Shown: positions 26,128-36,495, counted from the first letter of the stretch. The stretch is 42,962 nucleotides of DNA from an uncultured Bacteroidota bacterium (GCA_903887005.1 CAISOH010000061.1:1-42962), one strand, 5' to 3'. Notes: generated by a model not told the origin, from the letters alone. Translations and numbers: made by a program.

Positions 26128-29100
26128 TTAGAAGCAATTATCAAAGATGATACCGCCATTTTTAATGCCGGCACTTAAACTGAAATCTTTCAATGGCGTT
26201 TCTATGGTGATTCCAGCACTAACACATGTGGGCTGCGGGAACATTACCTGCGCAACAAGCGACAAGCCAATACTTCCGTGCAAATGGCAACCTGCTACAT
26301 CAACTTTGCCATAAAGTGTACCGCTGCCTGTAAACTGGAACGGGCTATAAATTACATTGGCATCGAATTGTATACCAGAAATTATATCAATAGAAGGATC
26401 GCAGATGAAAAAATCGTAGTCCTTGTGAATGGTAATCAAAGAAAAGTCTCCAAACAATCGTGCTCCCTGATTGTTGAGATCAACTCCAAAATTATTCATC
26501 CCAAAGCTGCTGTTGCCAAATAACTGACCGAACGAAGCGTTTCCCCAAAAGTGATAACTCTCCGGGGTAATATCAAAACCCGCATCCGCTGACGCGGTAA
26601 CGGCATCCATAAAATTCGCACTTACAGCAAAATTACCGTTCATGTCTTTTTTTTGCCAATCGAAATTCAGCGTACAGCTTTCAGCCTTAATCATTCCCGC
26701 CTTATCCACACCGTTTGACATCAGGTCGCCACTTCCCCTAAAGCATATGCTGCCAAGACCGCTATTTGTAGTCAGTACCTCAAAGCTTACCTGGCCCCAG
26801 AACAAGACACCCTCATCCGGTTGTGTTTTTAATTTAGTTAACGCATATATTCCCAGGAAAGAACCATCATCAGGCACATAATCGCCCTGATCTATGTTGT
26901 TGCCACCTGCATGCTTCATTTTATAATATACCCTGCCCGTGAAACCATAGATAACAACACCCAGTACACCTGTGGGCACTTCTGCAACATTATCTGCGCC
27001 AGCCTCAATAAACCAGTAGTGGAAACCCTCTGGTGCTTTGGCGACTATCATTTTGGCATGTACATCGAATTTGGCAGGTTGTGTCATTGAAATGTCGCTC
27101 ACATATTTGAAACCCTTACCCGTATTGTCATCGAAATAAGTGAATTTTCCGTTCACATCACAAACACTCTTATTAGGGCATATACCGGAAATATATGAGG
27201 AGCCTATTGATACCGATTTCGATTGCCCTTCACCCTTATTTGATGCATCTGGAAATGCAACCGCGGTGGTGAAATTGGGCGCACCTTCGGTGCTGCTGGC
27301 AAGATTGTCAGCAAGCACTAACATACCGCTAAGTGACAGTTTATAACCGCTGGTTGTATGACTTAGCTGCATACTGAAAGGTGTAAATTCAAAGTCATTG
27401 TATTTGCTACCCTGAGGCTGGTTAACAAATGAATTATCACCCATCATGCCAACATCACCATTTCCCCTAACGTAAAAATCCGGCGTTTCGATATTTTTTA
27501 TCAGGTATCCTATTTTAAAACTTTTCGTGTTGTATAACGTTAGTGTGCCATTCATAATAATCCGGTCGTTTTTAAGGGTGCCCGAATTCGGCCTGAAATC
27601 ACAAACATCTCCTGTTTTTACATCCTGGTAGACCATTGTAGTTGTACCAGACGCAATAGATACCGCAGCGTCACCCTGCAATCCGTTTTCATCTGCTGTT
27701 ATTTGGATGCTGCCTTTTTGGTTTACAAAGGGGACATTGATATTGCCATCAATATTCAATCCTACTAATTTCGATTTCTGTATTGAAATTTTTGATTTAT
27801 TCAGCGCAACCAGGAAATCACTTAAAAAATAAGAACTGTTTAAGTCAGATGCGCCATTACAGGCAACACCTTCTAACACCTTAAAATATGCGTTTTTATA
27901 GTTTAATGCAATAGGTTTACCCATTGTAGTCAATACAATATCAAGAGAAGGTATGGAGATAAAGCTGGAAGCATTTCCATTCAGGTCAACTTTTGCAGCA
28001 TCAAATGACGCTGTTATAGCTTTATCGTTCGTAAGTATAACAGTATGTTTATCTACAGGAACAGTAAAGACAAGGTCTTTCTGATTTGTAAAATTGATAA
28101 TCAGGTTTTCTTCTTCCTTGTTACCCTGCAGGTCACAATAGCCATCAAAACTAAAATGTACCATCGGTTTCTTTTTCCTTAATTCAGTAGTTAAAGTTGG
28201 AACAAGCTTTATGGTAATTCCCTTCGGTTTTAATAAAGGGATAACACCTGCTTCGCTCGTAACCTTGAATAAAGGGTTGAACTGCGCTTTACCAAATAAA
28301 TCAGTATAGTCAAATTTTGCTGTTATTTTCTGTGTGTAAAGTGCATACTGCTGTACATTAAGACTGCCCACAAATAAGAATTCTGTTTGCCAGTTAAAAG
28401 TGCCTGTTATTTGCACACCATGAGCATCATTTTTGCCATCCTCAATAAAATGCCGTCTTTTAGCATCATAATGACTTTTAATAGATGGGATGAATTTTAG
28501 AAGTTCCACATCAAACCAAACTGCACCGTTAACATTCCCGGCATTCTCAAAGTTTATTTTTGACTTAAAAATTTTGTCTGTAATTTCTCCACTGACGGCT
28601 TGCCACAGGTTTAACTCCCAGGTGGTATCCTTGGCCTTGTCTGCAAATTGCGTCGGGTCTTTAAGCTTGCCTATAATTGGTTTTGCACTAAATGGTTGTA
28701 TTACAAGGTTATCAAAACTAATGGGAACCTCTTTTCCTCCGTCATACAAATTAATAACACCATTGCCGACAAACGTGAAGCCTCCTTTATCAGTTATAGA
28801 AGTCACAGTAACAGGATAGCCACACAGGTTAAACTCCTTCACTACAGCTTTACTTTCAGATATATTCGATTTTACAGTAAACGTTCTAAAATCGCTTATG
28901 TAGGTTTTATCAGCAACCGTCAATTTTACATACCAAACAAAAGTTTTCCCATCGGGATTACCTCCTGTATAGTTGAACATAGCTTTTTTATTAGGTTCAT
29001 TTGTCGAGTTCACCCTGGTGTTGTCCTGGATAGCGTCATGAACAGTTTGTCCGGATTTTAATTCTACCATTATTACATCTTCATAAAAACTTTTGTTGGC

Positions 29101-30432
29101 CGGGTTGGAATAATCCCATTTAAAATAAAACTTATTGGCGTCTATCCCGGCAATTGACGGCATAGCAGCACCATCGGCCGGGTAACTTAATGTAATGACC
29201 GGAGCCTGGGCCTCCCCGTTGACTGTAAATGTTCTGAAGTCACTTTTGTATGTTTTTTCCCCATCATTTAATGTCACATACCAGGCAAATGTTTTACCAT
29301 CAGGATTCCCGCCAGTATAATTGAACATAGTTTTTTTGAATGGTTCATTGGTCGTATTTACCCTGCTGTTTTGCAGGAAGGCGGTTTTTGCATCCTGCCC
29401 TGGTTTTACCTCTACCATTATTACGTCTTCATAGGTGAAACTTTGTTTGCCAGGATTTGCATAATCCCATTTAAAATAAAACTTATTGGCCTCAATACCT
29501 GAAATTGACAGCATTTTAGCCCCATCAGCAGGGTAAATCAATGAAATGACCGGTGGCAGGAATTCCTGTTTTCCGAAAATAAAACCTCTTACTTCACTGG
29601 TGCCATTATTTTTATAGGCAGTACCCTTGGGGCCAACTATTGCTGTAACAGCCCATGCATATTTGCGTCCTTTTACTAATGTTGGTTGTGCCGGGCCATA
29701 AACAAATACATTTGACATCAGGGTTGTTTCAAAAAATGTAGGTGTAGTAGCGCTCTTATATGCATCGTTTATGTTTTTGGCAGGGTCCGGCATCTCTATG
29801 ATACGCAACTTGTATTGTGTGCCTGGTTCTGCCCCCGAAGGGATAGTCCATGTAAAAATTAAGCTTTGAGGAAGTAGGACGTTTAATTCCTCGTCAGCCA
29901 TTGGCTTAATAGGTATAGGAGGCTCCAGGTTAGCGACCTGAATATTGCGGCAGCCCAGAGGCGCATCACCGGAAAGAGGCGCATTTGTAGTATAGTCATA
30001 AGCCCTGATACAAATATCATAATTGCCCTCCGGCAACCCGTTTTTCTTAAAAACATCCGCCTGTGTTACGCCTTTATAAACATATTTAGTAGAAGTAAAC
30101 AAATCACGTAACGTGTTGATATCTGCCTGGAAAATCTGGTTGGGTTGCAACGCAATTGGCTGCGTTGTTTTCGTGCCCGGTATTGTATTCAAACTAACGC
30201 CATTATCGCCAGTTACATTTACATGCAGGTAAATTGTCTGTGCACTTGATGTATTATTTTTCAATAACAAAATTACTTTTCCTGGTTGCTCTGCATAAGT
30301 ACCAAATTGTGGGCTGTATGGAGGAATGATATTTAATGTTACACCAATGCTGTTTTGGGCATTTGTGTCAGCACTGCATAATAGAAAAGCAATGAAGCAA
30401 ATGAAAAGTGAACGACTAAATTGATGAAACAT
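26128..30432 (-). CDS. Very large secreted multi-domain protein with internal repeats (TANFOR-like N-terminus)
   Basis: The 1434-residue protein has a signal peptide ending near DTNAQ (residue 26). Residues 27-170 form a beta-rich domain (IIPPYSPQFGTYAEQPGKV) that resembles, from memory, the TANFOR-type domain of Bacteroidota. Residues 175-290 look Ig- or FN3-like. Residues 293-406 and 411-522 are a tandem repeat of about 110 residues sharing FYFKWDY, EDVIMVE and FNYTGGNPDGKTF. The rest, about 900 residues, is beta-rich and glycine/asparagine-rich with no family I can name; it ends IKNGGIIFDNCF. It lies between the barrel protein (11 bases) and the FN3 protein (15 bases), suggesting one surface or secreted complex. 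Confidence 0.75.
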   Translation of the reverse strand: MFHQFSRSLFICFIAFLLCSADTNAQNSIGVTLNIIPPYSPQFGTYAEQPGKVILLLKNNTSSAQTIYLHVNVTGDNGVSLNTIPGTKTTQPIALQPNQIFQADINTLRDLFTSTKYVYKGVTQADVFKKNGLPEGNYDICIRAYDYTTNAPLSGDAPLGCRNIQVANLEPPIPIKPMADEELNVLLPQSLIFTWTIPSGAEPGTQYKLRIIEMPDPAKNINDAYKSATTPTFFETTLMSNVFVYGPAQPTLVKGRKYAWAVTAIVGPKGTAYKNNGTSEVRGFIFGKQEFLPPVISLIYPADGAKMLSISGIEANKFYFKWDYANPGKQSFTYEDVIMVEVKPGQDAKTAFLQNSRVNTTNEPFKKTMFNYTGGNPDGKTFAWYVTLNDGEKTYKSDFRTFTVNGEAQAPVITLSYPADGAAMPSIAGIDANKFYFKWDYSNPANKSFYEDVIMVELKSGQTVHDAIQDNTRVNSTNEPNKKAMFNYTGGNPDGKTFVWYVKLTVADKTYISDFRTFTVKSNISESKAVVKEFNLCGYPVTVTSITDKGGFTFVGNGVINLYDGGKEVPISFDNLVIQPFSAKPIIGKLKDPTQFADKAKDTTWELNLWQAVSGEITDKIFKSKINFENAGNVNGAVWFDVELLKFIPSIKSHYDAKRRHFIEDGKNDAHGVQITGTFNWQTEFLFVGSLNVQQYALYTQKITAKFDYTDLFGKAQFNPLFKVTSEAGVIPLLKPKGITIKLVPTLTTELRKKKPMVHFSFDGYCDLQGNKEEENLIINFTNQKDLVFTVPVDKHTVILTNDKAITASFDAAKVDLNGNASSFISIPSLDIVLTTMGKPIALNYKNAYFKVLEGVACNGASDLNSSYFLSDFLVALNKSKISIQKSKLVGLNIDGNINVPFVNQKGSIQITADENGLQGDAAVSIASGTTTMVYQDVKTGDVCDFRPNSGTLKNDRIIMNGTLTLYNTKSFKIGYLIKNIETPDFYVRGNGDVGMMGDNSFVNQPQGSKYNDFEFTPFSMQLSHTTSGYKLSLSGMLVLADNLASSTEGAPNFTTAVAFPDASNKGEGQSKSVSIGSSYISGICPNKSVCDVNGKFTYFDDNTGKGFKYVSDISMTQPAKFDVHAKMIVAKAPEGFHYWFIEAGADNVAEVPTGVLGVVIYGFTGRVYYKMKHAGGNNIDQGDYVPDDGSFLGIYALTKLKTQPDEGVLFWGQVSFEVLTTNSGLGSICFRGSGDLMSNGVDKAGMIKAESCTLNFDWQKKDMNGNFAVSANFMDAVTASADAGFDITPESYHFWGNASFGQLFGNSSFGMNNFGVDLNNQGARLFGDFSLITIHKDYDFFICDPSIDIISGIQFDANVIYSPFQFTGSGTLYGKVDVAGCHLHGSIGLSLVAQVMFPQPTCVSAGITIETPLKDFSLSAGIKNGGIIFDNCF
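28867..29553 (-). repeat. Tandem repeat inside the 1434-residue protein gene
   Basis: Two units of about 335 bases (29216-29553 and 28867-29200) encode nearly parallel protein segments with shared FYFKWDY, EDVIMVE and GGNPDGKTF stretches. The DNA is also visibly alike, for example both contain cccatttaaaataaaactta. This points to a fairly recent internal duplication or gene-conversion-maintained repeats. Confidence 0.75.
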
Positions 30433-30443
30433 AATTATATTTT

Positions 30444-32159
30444 TTAAAAGATTAAAGTATAGCCGACTTCACAGGTTTGCTCGGTAAATGCTGGGCTTGT
30501 CAAATATTTTTTATCAGGGATATTGCTGATCATATTCCAACGCAATGAAAACCGGTGGTGTTTATTCACATCATAGCCTGCACTTATTCCAAAATTCAAA
30601 ATCGTTGCCCCCCCATATTGGTCGCTCCTGGTAAATGAGTTATTTGTTGCTAAATGCAGTTTATTATTTACCAGGTTTTTGTTTACTCCAAGCAGCAGTC
30701 CATAATTATTCACATCACCGGTATATAATGTGTTTTTAGTCTTATTAAGCCCTGCTGTGGCGGTTAAAGCAGATTTATTGAATGTAAGATTGTAATTGAG
30801 ATACAAAACATTTGTTTTAATGTTATTGTAGGTACTTGTTTCTTTATTAAGGTCCACCAATGTTGAATAATTGTAGCTTATTACAGCGACATGAGTACAT
30901 TCTTCTTTTGCTAAAATATATCGTGGCGAAAAAGAAAGGTTATGTGTCGTTTGCGCCAGCAGATATTTATTATTTACACTTACAATTTGGGGAGTGGCAT
31001 TTGCGGAAAAGTTCACATAGTTTGCGTCCAGACCTAATTGCGAGGTAATATCACAGGAAAGATTTGCCATTCCTATTATCCGGGAAGTAATTGCCGCCTT
31101 TTGTTTCCTTAAGTTGTCATGTTGAAAACCGATACTTCCACTAAACCGCAGGCGGTTTTTTAATGCATTAAAAGCAGGGGAAAGGCAATAGCTTTCCACA
31201 TCATTGTTGAAAAAGTAAGCGCCCATACTTTGAAATTCAGGATCAATATGTTTAAAAGTGGCCTTTACCGAGTAGTTTTTTGCCCTATACCCTATACTGG
31301 CCGAATAGGCCGCATTAAACTGGCTGGAAACATTAACCGGAATGATACTGCTTGTGTAACTATTCATCGTTTTGATGTCATCTGTAACCGCAATTACTGA
31401 GCCGATGTTATAAGTATAAACACTAAGGCCGGCATCCATTTCAATAAAAAACTTCTTATAAACAGTATAAATTGCCCTGAATCCAAAAACTGCATTGGCT
31501 GCTGGCGTAATGGTTCTGAGTGTGTCGGGTATTTCTTTCCTGACAGTGCTGCTGTCATCTCTGGCATTGAGGAAACTAAACTCTGCAAAATTCTTTTCTG
31601 TTCCGTAACCCAATTTCAACGCATATCCTTTGCGGGAGAAAGAATAGGGCTGCACGGTTCCTCTGTTTGTATCAAGAGCTGTAGCTCTGTTCAGACGGCC
31701 GTACATAAATCCGAAACGAAATTTACCTGGATTTAACTCAGCACCTACTCCTAACATCGTATATCCCGCGAGCGTATAAGGAGAGAAAACAATGTTTCTA
31801 TAACCAACATGCACGGTAATCCATTTATAGGTAGGGCTCATCCCAAATTGATTAAACGGCTGGCTGACGCTTCTGTCCTGCTCGCTGATTGTTGCTGAAA
31901 GTGGAATTGCCAAGCCATAAAAATTAACAAGTGCATTACCATTAATAAAATAAGAAAATGGAGTCCTTCTTGCAGCGATACCATTCATTGAATAACCAAT
32001 CCCTCGCAGATCAACGGAGCCGGAAATAGTTACCGGCTTATCTCTTATGCTTTTCTCTATATCCTGCGCCATTAGGTTATTACCTGAACAGGCTATAATA
32101 CAGCATAGTATCAGTTGCTTCAACAAGGTATTACGACAATATGTAGCTGGTCCTGCCAT
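30444..32159 (-). CDS. Predicted outer-membrane beta-barrel protein
   Basis: The 571-residue protein has a signal peptide (LILCCIIACSGNNLMAQ, residues 16-32). The mature part shows repeated alternating strands ending in aromatic residues, such as KFRFGFMYGR, YALKLGYG and HRFSLRWNM, and it ends in CEVGYTLIF, with the terminal Phe expected of outer-membrane barrels. No TonB box or plug domain is visible. It may be a porin-like anchor or export partner for the secreted proteins encoded next. Its ATG overlaps the stop of the small upstream gene by one base (TAATG on the minus strand), implying coupled translation. Confidence 0.72.
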   Translation of the reverse strand: MAGPATYCRNTLLKQLILCCIIACSGNNLMAQDIEKSIRDKPVTISGSVDLRGIGYSMNGIAARRTPFSYFINGNALVNFYGLAIPLSATISEQDRSVSQPFNQFGMSPTYKWITVHVGYRNIVFSPYTLAGYTMLGVGAELNPGKFRFGFMYGRLNRATALDTNRGTVQPYSFSRKGYALKLGYGTEKNFAEFSFLNARDDSSTVRKEIPDTLRTITPAANAVFGFRAIYTVYKKFFIEMDAGLSVYTYNIGSVIAVTDDIKTMNSYTSSIIPVNVSSQFNAAYSASIGYRAKNYSVKATFKHIDPEFQSMGAYFFNNDVESYCLSPAFNALKNRLRFSGSIGFQHDNLRKQKAAITSRIIGMANLSCDITSQLGLDANYVNFSANATPQIVSVNNKYLLAQTTHNLSFSPRYILAKEECTHVAVISYNYSTLVDLNKETSTYNNIKTNVLYLNYNLTFNKSALTATAGLNKTKNTLYTGDVNNYGLLLGVNKNLVNNKLHLATNNSFTRSDQYGGATILNFGISAGYDVNKHHRFSLRWNMISNIPDKKYLTSPAFTEQTCEVGYTLIF

Positions 32160-32413
32160 TATATTTTTTGTGTAATTACATTTTTATCATTCACTATCCT
32201 GATAGAGTAGTTTTTTGTCGCGTATTGAATCCGTGAAATAAAATTCGTCCCCTTTATCAATTCAAACTTTTCGAGTACCTCTCCACTGTAATTAAGAATG
32301 AAGGCGACAGGTAAAGACTTCTCGTTTATTGATTCAATATTTATGACCAATTTTTCATTATCCAAATCCAACCTTATACAACCCACTGGTTTAATATTTT
32401 TCATTGTAAACAT
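32159..32413 (-). CDS. Small protein resembling a stand-alone T9SS C-terminal sorting domain
   Basis: The 84-residue protein has no signal peptide and no room for a cargo domain. Its pattern (KLVINIESINEKSLPVAFIL, then SGEVLEKF, KGTNFISRI, KNYSIRIVND and ITQKI) follows the strand order of type A T9SS sorting domains, including the central sG.vl element and the late Y-x-I-R-I strand. The PNP-like start of the classical domain is absent. It is the first gene of the operon and is coupled to the barrel gene. It could be a remnant of a lost cargo protein, a decoy or regulator, or an unrelated small beta-sandwich. A second in-frame ATG is at 32404. Confidence 0.55.
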   Translation of the reverse strand: MFTMKNIKPVGCIRLDLDNEKLVINIESINEKSLPVAFILNYSGEVLEKFELIKGTNFISRIQYATKNYSIRIVNDKNVITQKI

Positions 32414-32472
32414 ACATTAGCGCTTAACTTCTAAAAAGATGCATTTAGCATTTGGTGGCCGCGGTTTAGTAA

Positions 32473-35400
32473 GTGGTAACAAATAGTTGGAAATTAGGCT
32501 ATACTTTCGGGCTATATTCTGAAAAATTGAAACACAAGGGGACATTTGATACACTCATAGATGCAACGAAGACGTTATATACGTTTTGGCTTGCTTTTAT
32601 TATGACAGTGTTCTGTTCCATAACACAAAATGCACCAGCGCAGGAAATCAAACTTTCAAAGGACACCAGATTTAATAACTATAACACTAAAAATAATTTT
32701 GTCAGTGTTTACTTTAAATGTGTTATCCGTTCTAAAAAAGGGTACATATGGGTGGCTGGAAACGGTCTATACCGCTTTGACGGGAAAAAGTATGTTTATT
32801 ATAAGGCATTTGAAAATGAACATCACCAACTTAAAGAGGTTTATGTTACGGATATTCTTGAGGACCGGCAGGGTAGAATCTGGTTATCAGGCGGAAGTTT
32901 AAGCTATTATGATGAACAGCAGGACAGGTTCAGAAATATCGACATTGATACTACGAATAAAATAAATGTTGCTTTTGGTTTGTGCGCCACCGGGGATAAA
33001 TTATGGTTTACAAGTAATACCGGACTCTACAATATAGATGTGGCTACATTAAAACCCAAAAGTACATCATTAAAGAGCAATCCGGATTATCCGTATAATT
33101 CCGCTATCGACAGTAATACTATTATTCATTCCGGATACTCCACCCATTATTATGTTTATCACATCGATAAGGATAAATACGATTCTGTGTTTATTTCGAA
33201 AACAGCGAAAATATTTGTATCCAGCGTGATAAAAGCCGGAGGTAAATTATGGTTCGGAACATCTGATGGCCTGTGGTGTGCAGATAATATTACTGATGAA
33301 CCGAAACAAATTAAGTCAACTGAAAGACTGGGAATTTACAAATTGATAACTGTACCTGCAATAACAGGTGATTCCCTACTGTTGATAGGAACAGACAAAA
33401 ATGGGTTACTCGTTTACAATATCAGGCAAGAGAAAATAGAATTTTCCTTTACTCATGACGCAAATAATCCTTACAGCCTTCCGGGAAATGAAGTATTAGG
33501 AATGTTTGCTGACAGGAATAACATTCTTTGGATATGTACCAACAACGGCCTTTGCTCTATTGATGGCACAAATCAATTTTATAAAGAAAGACTGCTGCCT
33601 GATCAAAATCCCACCAAGCTTGTCCAGGATAAATACGATAGGAATATTGTATGGTTGTCTATCCATCAGAAGGGCATATTAAAAATTGACTGGAGCCGGA
33701 AATGTGTGGTTGGTTTTTATCCTTTGAGCAAAATTGCCGGGCATGATGAACTTGGAGAGGGCATTTATGATATGTTGCAGATAGATAAACATAGGTGGCT
33801 TTTTCTCGGACAGCCATGTTTGGTATTATGGAACAGTAATATAGGGACGGGACGGGTCCTTAGTGATTTTCCACTTGCAAAAACTCACCGTGGTTTACGC
33901 CTGAGATTTATTATTCCATACAATAAAGATTCCTGTTTTATTACCGGCAACAACGGACTATTCCTGTTCCACATTCCCGCCGGAAAAATTGATACCGCCA
34001 TAGTGCGCCATAACATGAACACCTATAGTGACTGCGATTTGATGAGCGGGGTGTACGATAACAAACGTACCCTATGGATCGCCTCAAGGAATGGGTTAGT
34101 AAGCTATAACATTCTTACTGGAAAAAGAAAAACCTACATGGTTAATGAAGGCATTACCCTCAGTAATTATTTGACTGATGCTGCTGTAACCAAAGCTGGT
34201 AAAATAATTTTTGTTTCAGGTGCCGGAATAGGCGTTTTGGATACCCTTACTGAGAAAATTTCTTTTTTTGAGAAGTTTAAAAATACAAAACTCTGGGGTG
34301 GTGCAATAAGCATTGTAGATAGTATTGCCTGGATCAGTTCAACACCAGGGATTATGCACCTGAATCTGAACACATGGGCTCCGGATTTTACCACGCCCTC
34401 AAGTGAAGGAGATAACTTTTCGAATTTTGCTTTTGGAAAAGTAAACGATGAATTCGTCTGGCTGACCAGGAACCGGTATATTTATTTTAAGCCTTCACTA
34501 TTGGCAAAAGAGGCTTTGCCTCTACAAACTATTATCGAGAAGGTAATTATCAATAAAAAACCATGGTATTACCCCACTGGAAGCTTAACCACGTTATTGA
34601 AATATGAACAAAATAGCATCAACTTTTATTTTACTGCATTTGAATTTAATAATCCGAATGGAATCCAATTCAGATATAAATTAGAGGGGCTGGATAAAGA
34701 CTGGAATTTCTCGGAAGGGCAGAGGGAAGCCAACTATATTCATATACCTCCCGGCAAATATACGTTTGTGGTGGAGTCTGGCAATAAAGATGATGTATGG
34801 AACACAACGCCTGCGACATTATCTTTTGAGATCATTCCGCCTTATTGGCAAACTTGGTGGTTCAGGTTGACGATTGTTTTTAGTTTTATAGGATTAGTAG
34901 TTGGAATTGCGGCAATAAGGATCCGGATCATTAAAAAAAGAGAATTTGAAAAAACAGAAGCCAATAAGGTTATTGCGGAAATGGAATTAAAAGCATTACG
35001 CAGCCAGATGAATCCGCACTTTATATTCAATTCGCTTAACTCAATTCAAAAATTCATTTGGGAAAACAAACAGGAGGATGCATCAGAATACCTGATAAAA
35101 TTCTCCAGGCTGATACGACAGATCCTTGATAACTCTATGAGCAAACTGATTACACTGGAGCAGGAATTAACCACACTATCATTGTATATTGAGCTGGAGC
35201 ATCGAAGAAGCAATAATAAATTTGATTACCGGATAAATGTAGGCGATGATTTGGACACTGCGCACATACTCGTACCTTCATTGATTTTGCAGCCATATGT
35301 TGAGAACGCCATATGGCATGGATTGCTCCATAAAGACGGAAGAGGAACGCTGGAAGTTAGTATCTTACATAACCGTGAACTTAAAGAAATACAATACATC

Positions 35401-35619
35401 ATTGAGGATAATGGCATAGGAAGAAAAAAATCTTTGGAGTTAAGAACGAAAAAAACTCCTTCATATGGGACGCAGATAACGGAACAACGGCTTGCTATAC
35501 CTGATTCGTGTGGTCGGTATTCAAGGGTAAAAGTTGAGGATAAATATGATGAATTTGGGATTGCAAAGGGTACAAGAATAGTTATCAACATTCCAATTAC
35601 TGATTTTATAAAAATATGA
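32473..35619 (+). CDS. Sensor histidine kinase with beta-propeller sensor, Y_Y_Y domain and LytS-type kinase
   Basis: The 1048-residue protein has a hydrophobic N-terminal segment near residues 36-52. A periplasmic propeller of about 700 residues follows, with repeats such as GYIWVAGNGLYRFDG, GKLWFGTSDGLW and NILWICTNNGLCSID. Next come a Y_Y_Y-type domain (FRYKLEGLDKDWNFSEG and the segment after it), one transmembrane helix near residues 795-815, and a His_kinase core with His849 in MNPHFIFNSLNSIQ. VENAIWHGLLHK and EDNGIGRKKS form the ATP-binding part. The start is GTG. It lies one base before the LytTR regulator and divergent, with only 59 bases between, from the secreted-protein operon, which it may control. 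Confidence 0.87.
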   Translation: MVTNSWKLGYTFGLYSEKLKHKGTFDTLIDATKTLYTFWLAFIMTVFCSITQNAPAQEIKLSKDTRFNNYNTKNNFVSVYFKCVIRSKKGYIWVAGNGLYRFDGKKYVYYKAFENEHHQLKEVYVTDILEDRQGRIWLSGGSLSYYDEQQDRFRNIDIDTTNKINVAFGLCATGDKLWFTSNTGLYNIDVATLKPKSTSLKSNPDYPYNSAIDSNTIIHSGYSTHYYVYHIDKDKYDSVFISKTAKIFVSSVIKAGGKLWFGTSDGLWCADNITDEPKQIKSTERLGIYKLITVPAITGDSLLLIGTDKNGLLVYNIRQEKIEFSFTHDANNPYSLPGNEVLGMFADRNNILWICTNNGLCSIDGTNQFYKERLLPDQNPTKLVQDKYDRNIVWLSIHQKGILKIDWSRKCVVGFYPLSKIAGHDELGEGIYDMLQIDKHRWLFLGQPCLVLWNSNIGTGRVLSDFPLAKTHRGLRLRFIIPYNKDSCFITGNNGLFLFHIPAGKIDTAIVRHNMNTYSDCDLMSGVYDNKRTLWIASRNGLVSYNILTGKRKTYMVNEGITLSNYLTDAAVTKAGKIIFVSGAGIGVLDTLTEKISFFEKFKNTKLWGGAISIVDSIAWISSTPGIMHLNLNTWAPDFTTPSSEGDNFSNFAFGKVNDEFVWLTRNRYIYFKPSLLAKEALPLQTIIEKVIINKKPWYYPTGSLTTLLKYEQNSINFYFTAFEFNNPNGIQFRYKLEGLDKDWNFSEGQREANYIHIPPGKYTFVVESGNKDDVWNTTPATLSFEIIPPYWQTWWFRLTIVFSFIGLVVGIAAIRIRIIKKREFEKTEANKVIAEMELKALRSQMNPHFIFNSLNSIQKFIWENKQEDASEYLIKFSRLIRQILDNSMSKLITLEQELTTLSLYIELEHRRSNNKFDYRINVGDDLDTAHILVPSLILQPYVENAIWHGLLHKDGRGTLEVSILHNRELKEIQYIIEDNGIGRKKSLELRTKKTPSYGTQITEQRLAIPDSCGRYSRVKVEDKYDEFGIAKGTRIVINIPITDFIKI

Positions 35620-35620
35620 T

Positions 35621-36370
35621 ATGCTTACATGCCTGATCATTGACGATGAACAACCCTGTGTTGAAACATTAGAAATAATGTTGAAAAAAAAATTCCATTC
35701 CCAGGTAAACGTGCTTTCTACTACTACCCAACCGAAGGAAGCCGCTGAACTAATACATACGCATCAGCCAGACCTTATTTTCCTTGATGTGGAAATGCCG
35801 CACATTACGGGAATAGAATTATTGCGGTCTCTGGAAAATATTAATTTCCAGGTGATCTTTACTACTGCACATCAGCAATATGCTTTGGAGGCCATCAAAT
35901 TAAATGCGATTGATTATTTACTAAAACCAATAAGCCTTGATGAACTGTCTGTGGCAATCAATAAGTGTATTACAAGGAAGCAACAGCATGGAAGTGACCT
36001 GGTCAATGCTTTTCTGCAACAAATAAAACCCGGAAACTTGTCGGTAAAACGTATTTCAATACCTTCAAACGATACAACGCAATTCGTACCCATCAATGAA
36101 ATAATACGTATAGAGTCGCAAAGCAATTATAGTGTCATTTATTTTACCTCGCGCCCAAAATTACTGGTAGCAAAAACCCTTAAGGAATTTGAAGACCAGC
36201 TTTTGCCTTTTGATTTTTTAAGGGTTCATAATTCTCACCTGATAAACATGGAACATGTGATTGGATATAAAAATGTTGATGGCGGATATGTGATCATGAA
36301 CGGGAATGAAGTAATAGAAATATCTCGCAGGAAAAAACAGGAGGTATTGCAAAGACTCCATGCGTTATAG
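35621..36370 (+). CDS. LytTR-family response regulator
   Basis: The 249-residue protein has a receiver domain (residues 1-125) with the acidic pair in IIDDEQ, phosphoacceptor Asp56 in LIFLDVEMP, Thr in FTTAH and Lys in LLKP. A LytTR DNA-binding domain fills residues 145-249, with IIRIESQSNYSVIYF and FLRVHNSHLINMEHV. It follows the kinase by one base and is its obvious partner. Likely targets are nearby genes, above all the divergent operon from 32413. Confidence 0.92.
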   Translation: MLTCLIIDDEQPCVETLEIMLKKKFHSQVNVLSTTTQPKEAAELIHTHQPDLIFLDVEMPHITGIELLRSLENINFQVIFTTAHQQYALEAIKLNAIDYLLKPISLDELSVAINKCITRKQQHGSDLVNAFLQQIKPGNLSVKRISIPSNDTTQFVPINEIIRIESQSNYSVIYFTSRPKLLVAKTLKEFEDQLLPFDFLRVHNSHLINMEHVIGYKNVDGGYVIMNGNEVIEISRRKKQEVLQRLHAL

Positions 36371-36495
36371 ATAAGATAGTAGCCTATGAACCAAAATTTT
36401 GTAGTTGAGTAATATATACTAATTCATCCCATACTTGTCTATAAAATGAAGAAAATGAACTTGAAAAACCGCCACCTCGTTTGCACTAAAAAGCG

